64,000 nt of DNA from Microbulbifer yueqingensis (lineage in GTDB: Bacteria; Pseudomonadota; Gammaproteobacteria; Pseudomonadales; Cellvibrionaceae), in contig NZ_FNFH01000002.1 of NCBI RefSeq assembly GCF_900100355.1, positions 310,001 to 374,000 of the forward strand. The letters run 5' to 3'. Each line of letters starts with the position of its first letter. The stretch's first letter is position 1. The position numbers and the translations under genes are program-made. The notes below the pieces were generated by a model. It was not told where the DNA came from. It did no database searches and saw only the letters and a list, made by a program, of their open reading frames with translations. Shown here one piece after another: positions 61,101 through 64,000 of the stretch.

Positions 61101-64000
61101 ACTCGCCGCCGGCTGGCCGGGATTGGTGATGTTGGCGACGTTCTTCGCCATTGCCAGGTCGGGCTCCACCACGGTGAACTCCACCTGGGTGCTGCTGCCC
61201 CCATCGACCTCCACGCCTCCCGACTGGTAGGTGTAAGAGGCAGTATTGCCTACCGGCGCGATGCCGGCATTGACGTTCTGGGTGTTCGCCACCCAGGTGG
61301 TGAGGGTGATCACCGCCTGCTGGCCGGCGGGAATGGTGCCGATGGCCCAGCTCAGCTCCTGGCCGTTCTGGTTGGTGCCGACGCCGAGCGCGCTGCCATC
61401 CAGTGCCACGGAAGCGTCGACATATTGCAGTGCCGGGTCGAGCAGGTCGGTGACGGTCACTCCGCTCAGTGCGGCGTTCACCGGCGTGCCCGGTACGGTG
61501 ATGGTATACACCACTTCCTCACCGATGGTCGCCTCGGATACCGACACGGATTTGGTGGGAGCTGCCACCTCGAAGCTGTTGGTCATCCATACGCTGTCAG
61601 ACGCCACCGGGTTAATGGCGATGTACTCGCGCGCATTGGCACTATCGCGGGTTTCCCGCGACCAGTAGGCGTCGAGACTGGCCACGTTGGACCAGACCTG
61701 GTCCGGTGCGAGATCGGTATGGAAGCCGATGCTGTAGCCTACCGTCACACAGCTGGATGCCTCCAGCGGGACATCCAGCGTAAATACCATGCTGCCATCC
61801 CGGGCGGCAGGCGCGGTGTAGGTGTAGTCACCCGCAGCCAGGGCCGCGCCATCAATGGCCACGGCCACGCTGTTGATGGAAGTTTCATCCAGTTCTGCCG
61901 GCAGGTCGTCGGTGAGTCGCACCCCATATGCCGGGCCTTCGCCGGCGTTACAGGCCTGCAGGGTGAAATCCATGGTGTCGGTGGCAATATCCACCACGTA
62001 GGCCGTGGCCGCTGACTGGCCATCGCCAATAGTGGAACCATCATCCGGCACCACCACCCCGGTTTTGGTGAGTTCGGTGATCTGCGGCTGCAACACCTCC
62101 ACACTGGCCCCATCGGGCGCCGTCGTAGTGGCAGTCCCATCGGCGAAGGTGTAGCCGAGGGTAGCCTGGTTGTTTAGGATGGTGCTGGTCGGCGTCGGCG
62201 CCGGATCCTCGGCGGGACCGTGCTGCACCCGCGCACGATACACAATCACAAACTGGTCATCAGACGGATCGTTGTTCGCAGCGTTGGTGATATCACCGAG
62301 GGTCCAGGTCAGGGTTCCTGTCTGGTCGGCCGCCGGCACACTTGATGCCGGAATATCCGCGTGGCTGAACACACCATTGCCAGCATACGGTGCGCTGGTA
62401 ACGCCGTTGATGCTGACTACATCGACAAATGCCAGGCCCGGTTCCAGAACATCGGTAACGGTCACATCCCGAGTCAGCCCCTCCGGCAGGGTCAGGGTCA
62501 ACTGGTAGGTGATGGTATCGCCGGCGCGGGCATTGGTATTGGCGGTGGTGGCGATACCGCTGTTCCAGGTGTCGTCGATCACGGCCTTGGCAAGGCTGGT
62601 GGTGTCGATGCTGGCCAGGGTGCTGGTTGCGGTGATGAAATAATCATTCAGGGCCGCCTCATCCGGGGCACCGCTGCCGGTGCGTTCCTCGATGCTACCC
62701 TCATCAAGGGAGGTCCAGTCGGCCTGCACACTGTTTACCAGGTCACTGCCATCGACGCCGCTGACATTCACGCGGTAGACAAGCCTCAGGGTTTCCCCAA
62801 CCGGGATATCCAGGGAATCGTCGCCATTGGCACGCCCCCAGGTCAGCAGGCTGCCACTGATTCCCGGCTCCACAAGAGTAGTCGTTCCGCCCAAGGTAAT
62901 TTCGGCGGTCCCCGGCTCCAGTGTCAGCCCCGCCGGCAGGGTGTCGGTGATGGATACGTCGTAGGCCGTGGAGCTGCCGGCGTTCGCCAGTTCAACGGTG
63001 TATTCGAGAATATCGCCGCCCTGCGCCGCCGTGGTGCCGCCACGGGTAACATTGGTCACCGTCTTCAGGGCGGTCAGGTCCGGCTCTACAATCGTGATGG
63101 CAGGAGCGCTATCTTCCGTGCCCGCGTCGTCAGTCTGGAGCCCGCCCTGGGTACGGCTGTAGGTGTAACTGGCCGTGTTAACGAAGGGCGCGGTCGTATC
63201 CTGGTTGTCGATCTGGTTTTTCAACCGTACCTTCAGTGTCACCAGCGCCTGCTCGTTGGCAGGAATATCGAGTCCGGTGACAGTCTCTTCCAGTACCAGT
63301 TCGGTGGCAGTACCGGTGTTGGCCAGGTTATAGGTGGTACCGCCGACGAGGGCGCTGGCGCTTACTAACTCGAGATTGGACGGCAGGCTGTCGAGCACAT
63401 GCACATCGTACAGCGGCGCGTCCACCAGGTTGCTCGGCACTGTGATGGTATAGTCGAACACCTCACCGATCGTGACACTGGTGTCCGCCGGGCCGTCTTT
63501 TATCAGGCGCCCGGGCGAAATGATGGTGATATCAGTTGGGTTCGCCGTCTCGCCCTGCGGATCCGCCTGGTTGACCACACCCTCCGCATCATTCGGGTCA
63601 TCACTGACTGCGGTCAGGGTATTCCCGCCCGTATCCTGGTCTGCGGCCTCCAGTTGGGCCTGGTTGCTGACCACCTCGCCGTTCGCCAGCGAGCCGAGTA
63701 CATTTACCTCAAAGACCACCTCGATGGACGAAAGAGCGGTACCGGGGAGAACGTCGAGGTCACCGGTGATGGAGAGCAGACCCGAACCATCGATTGCGCA
63801 CACAGCTCCTGATGGACAGGTTGACTGGTCGACTGTGGCTGAAGCCAGGTCAAAGCTGGCCGGGTCAAGCTGGTCCGTGATCTGTGCGTTGTAAATATCC
63901 TGGTCCAGGTTGAACAACCGCAACCGGTACCGCAGCCGGTCTCCGGGCGCTGCGGTCGTCGTCGGCGATTCACCCGTTGTGACATTGCTGACGGTCTTTT
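55107..64000 (-). CDS. Giant DUF11-repeat surface protein (5' end outside the window)
   Basis: The frame is open to the window edge, so the N terminus is missing; more than 2960 residues are seen. About sixteen DUF11 repeats are visible, each with a K-T/S start, a GD/GE..xYT(I/L)T strand and an LPxxL turn (for example NVTRGGTTAAQGGDILEYTV). Near the C terminus are two SdrD_B-like domains (LAGYLWRDTDFDGERE and GKVFDDKNMNGYQDTGE) with a carboxypeptidase-regulatory-like domain between, and the last 110 residues (FEPRTTELRPQWHSRTELLLEKL onward) resemble an OmpA-like domain. It probably forms a long rod outside the cell. The stop forms TAATG with an ATG of the next frame. Confidence 0.85.
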   Translation of the reverse strand, partial: KTVSNVTTGESPTTTAAPGDRLRYRLRLFNLDQDIYNAQITDQLDPASFDLASATVDQSTCPSGAVCAIDGSGLLSITGDLDVLPGTALSSIEVVFEVNVLGSLANGEVVSNQAQLEAADQDTGGNTLTAVSDDPNDAEGVVNQADPQGETANPTDITIISPGRLIKDGPADTSVTIGEVFDYTITVPSNLVDAPLYDVHVLDSLPSNLELVSASALVGGTTYNLANTGTATELVLEETVTGLDIPANEQALVTLKVRLKNQIDNQDTTAPFVNTASYTYSRTQGGLQTDDAGTEDSAPAITIVEPDLTALKTVTNVTRGGTTAAQGGDILEYTVELANAGSSTAYDVSITDTLPAGLTLEPGTAEITLGGTTTLVEPGISGSLLTWGRANGDDSLDIPVGETLRLVYRVNVSGVDGSDLVNSVQADWTSLDEGSIEERTGSGAPDEAALNDYFITATSTLASIDTTSLAKAVIDDTWNSGIATTANTNARAGDTITYQLTLTLPEGLTRDVTVTDVLEPGLAFVDVVSINGVTSAPYAGNGVFSHADIPASSVPAADQTGTLTWTLGDITNAANNDPSDDQFVIVYRARVQHGPAEDPAPTPTSTILNNQATLGYTFADGTATTTAPDGASVEVLQPQITELTKTGVVVPDDGSTIGDGQSAATAYVVDIATDTMDFTLQACNAGEGPAYGVRLTDDLPAELDETSINSVAVAIDGAALAAGDYTYTAPAARDGSMVFTLDVPLEASSCVTVGYSIGFHTDLAPDQVWSNVASLDAYWSRETRDSANAREYIAINPVASDSVWMTNSFEVAAPTKSVSVSEATIGEEVVYTITVPGTPVNAALSGVTVTDLLDPALQYVDASVALDGSALGVGTNQNGQELSWAIGTIPAGQQAVITLTTWVANTQNVNAGIAPVGNTASYTYQSGGVEVDGGSSTQVEFTVVEPDLAMAKNVANITNPGQPAASGDELEYTLTLTNSGTSTAFNTNIADTLPAELSFIAGSASVTLDGGALAGFNSTPQVSGDTLTWGRDNADTSLAIPAGSVLELTYRVTVDTITAQDIVNSALADWTSLDGAFAGNRERTGDGCPNITAPNIYCTGAQSGLGVDYSIDLTKAATGDSWNGDGNLRVGDTVEYTLTLALVEGTHNDLVLSDSLPQGMAFVEMVSADYFGTPPATLPAPDVSADLRTVTWTLDEVTNPVDGDPANDYLTIVYRARVQNGDVLGQEPTTQSLTNTVTLNYPVGGVQAAPLTASATVSALQPLLAVSKSAVTSVDGDAVIRAGETATYTVDITNNGAAPAYDTVLVDTLPVGLRQGGVTHVSATLVSSGTNVAVTPTFDSATGTATWDFDPATNAAINPGETLRVVYTVTGDSDLGAGITLTNTAQVQRYYSFDNAQPPVNSSVDWREEYGPSEVATFDLTTPVPGVLGKSTAQDTVAIGEQLTYTITVPEVPADVALQDVRIHDDLSATGVDLGFVSASLGGVALTNTGTVDNLVLVDNNGGISIPAGGQVEVLVTVEVLNTATNQARTEPFVNHAWYDYDNGTARLGDDASTGADANPVTIVHPELVVEKTGPASISVSTPENFTLTVQNTGASSAWNVTLTDWLPNPTPGGICDTQPVIQSAAIQKADGTSVSLAAADFAVNFIAGDPTCEFTATLQTDDALEPGDRLTLDYQVALDEDNIHNSTLVNIAGATQWFSAGASSSERFAYQRQLTDGTPGVVDHQDSHEFVVEGAVLETRKTVFNVTTGQSGATASPGDRLRYSIEIQNTSDVPLSDFTLLDELDRLNASAMFEPGTLGDVQVSSGTVAVTDNGGARGTGLLEVSNLQIEAAGQVNDTVTVVFEATLAPVITSGTVVLNQAQLSIGGEQFGVSDDPAIGGTEDPTETLISSEPLFEVEKTSQDLSGDAAVLLPGETLRYTLTVTNIGGEDAIDMVLRDQVPANTTYVAGSTTLNGAAVADEAGTTALAAGMPVNSPGEADGVLLADPSGSRNGAAVVTFDVTINDVNEGTLISNQGFLNGGGAGSGSSSETPSDDPATATVDDPTVDVVGQVASLRTQKTVAISKDGTTAGILDPLDTLTYTITVTNIGGVDATGVVLTDELPANTTYVTGSLQVNGSQVDATATQLPLIGGVPLPSEGAVLAVDETVTVTFDVTVNDGTPTGTVISNQGEVTADGLPLTLTDADGSPSNGAQPTEIVVGDAQQLSITKEVAVVGGGAAEAGATLEYLVRVTNISTVPASNVVITDDLLAAGDGVLTYVEGSAALDGQAAGISVNGSVISADFGTTYGDLAAGDSALLRFRAQLGADLEIGSTVLNTAFVDWNDPASREEASVAIDIGGTPGTANLAGYLWRDTDFDGERETEEELLPNWTVELYRNNALLETAQSNEDGYFQFTGLVPNDMDGSGYELRYSAPGAGSNTASLGNADSDFTNGPQRISEIFVASGSSLQDLNLPLAPNGVIYDSVLRAPVAGAVVTMLRASSGAELPDSCFDDPQQQGQVTQAGGYYKFDLNFSSAACPAGSDYLIRVEMPGEGYVAGESAIIPPQTNTDSAGFDVAACLGSGADAVPATAEHCEAQAFATAPSIDVDARSPETHYYLRLRLDDNRVPGESQLFNNHIAVDPQLDGALSITKTASMLNVTRSQLVPYTITFSNTTGVPLADLQLVDFFPAGFKYVAGSARLDGEAVEPEVNGLELSWSGLRIYPEQTRKVKLLLVAGSGVGEGEYVNRARLFQGLSGQQLSGEASATVRVIPDPTFDCTDVIGKVFDDKNMNGYQDTGEGGVPGARVVTATGLNATTDAHGRFHITCAVVPNQDRGSNFVLKLDDRSLPSGYRLTTENPRVQRATRGKMIKFNFGAGLHRVVRLDLAEAVFEPRTTELRPQWHSRTELLLEKLAEAPSVLRLSYLAENEDPALVERRLQAIKAEVAEAWATEYGDYELTIETEVFWRRGAPPSRGDLLGGWE

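Noticed and set aside
63704-63985. A separate Arg/Pro-rich minus-strand gene at the right edge
   Set aside because: It is another frame of the DUF11 gene, whose own frame stays open to base 64000 and continues the repeat pattern (KTVSNVTTGES).
55107-64000. Many long open frames on the plus strand opposite the DUF11 gene
   Set aside because: They are shadows of a GC-rich repeat gene: no ribosome-binding sites and low-complexity products rich in Ser, Thr, Val and Pro or in His, Gly and Asp.

Overview
The window looks like a stretch of chromosome from a facultatively anaerobic, nitrate-respiring, probably marine gammaproteobacterium. The evidence is the metY-rimP-nusA-infB-rbfA-truB-rpsO-pnp order, a complete narGHJI/NarXL set, ubiTUV genes for oxygen-independent ubiquinone synthesis, REP/RAYT elements and high GC. 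A Cellvibrionales-type genome such as Microbulbifer is a plausible guess, but no marker here fixes the genus.

Layout. 0-1.1 kb: a GFA-family protein and a small membrane protein. 1.2-10.9 kb (minus strand): the translation/transcription housekeeping operon, headed by initiator tRNA-fMet behind a near-consensus sigma70 promoter and ending with pnp and two terminators. 11-18 kb (minus): a ten-gene molybdenum operon, moaA-mobA-moaB-moaC-moaD-moaE-modA-modB-modC-moeB, preceded by a Moco riboswitch. 18.1-24.5 kb: an outer-membrane porin, two divergent NarK-type transporters and a fused PP2C phosphatase/Ser-Thr kinase. 24.5-27.8 kb: an anaerobic class III ribonucleotide reductase operon in which the glycyl-radical tail of NrdD is a separate 64-residue protein. 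27.9-40 kb (minus): narGHJI followed by ubiT, ubiU, ubiV, a parvulin, a beta-carbonic anhydrase and a flavin hydroxylase. 40.3-47.8 kb: narX, a SirB2-like protein, a small Cys-containing protein, nnrS, a third NarK, narL and moeA. 48-49.9 kb: a quinone-oxidoreductase-like gene and a RAYT/REP element with a local tandem duplication. 49.9 kb to the end (minus): an outer-membrane protein with three OmpA domains and a beta barrel, and upstream of it a giant DUF11-repeat surface protein cut by the window edge.

How it fits together. From 11 to 48 kb almost everything serves life on nitrate. Molybdate import (modABC) and cofactor synthesis (moa/mob/moe) feed the Mo-dependent nitrate reductase NarGHI. 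NarK proteins move nitrate and nitrite. UbiTUV supplies quinone without oxygen. NrdD/NrdG supplies deoxynucleotides without oxygen, and NnrS belongs to the nitric oxide response. NarX/NarL is the likely master switch: inverted 7-2-7 NarL-type heptamer pairs lie upstream of narG/narX, narK/narL and nrdD, with a related pair between the two divergent narK genes. The nrdD promoter also carries tandem NrdR-like boxes and a perfect FNR/Anr box.

The points most worth a second look are the split NrdD, its multi-input promoter, the respiratory-plus-quinone operon carrying an oxygenase-type gene and a carbonic anhydrase, and the translationally linked giant DUF11/OmpA-barrel pair with its roughly 1.9-kb higher-order repeat.
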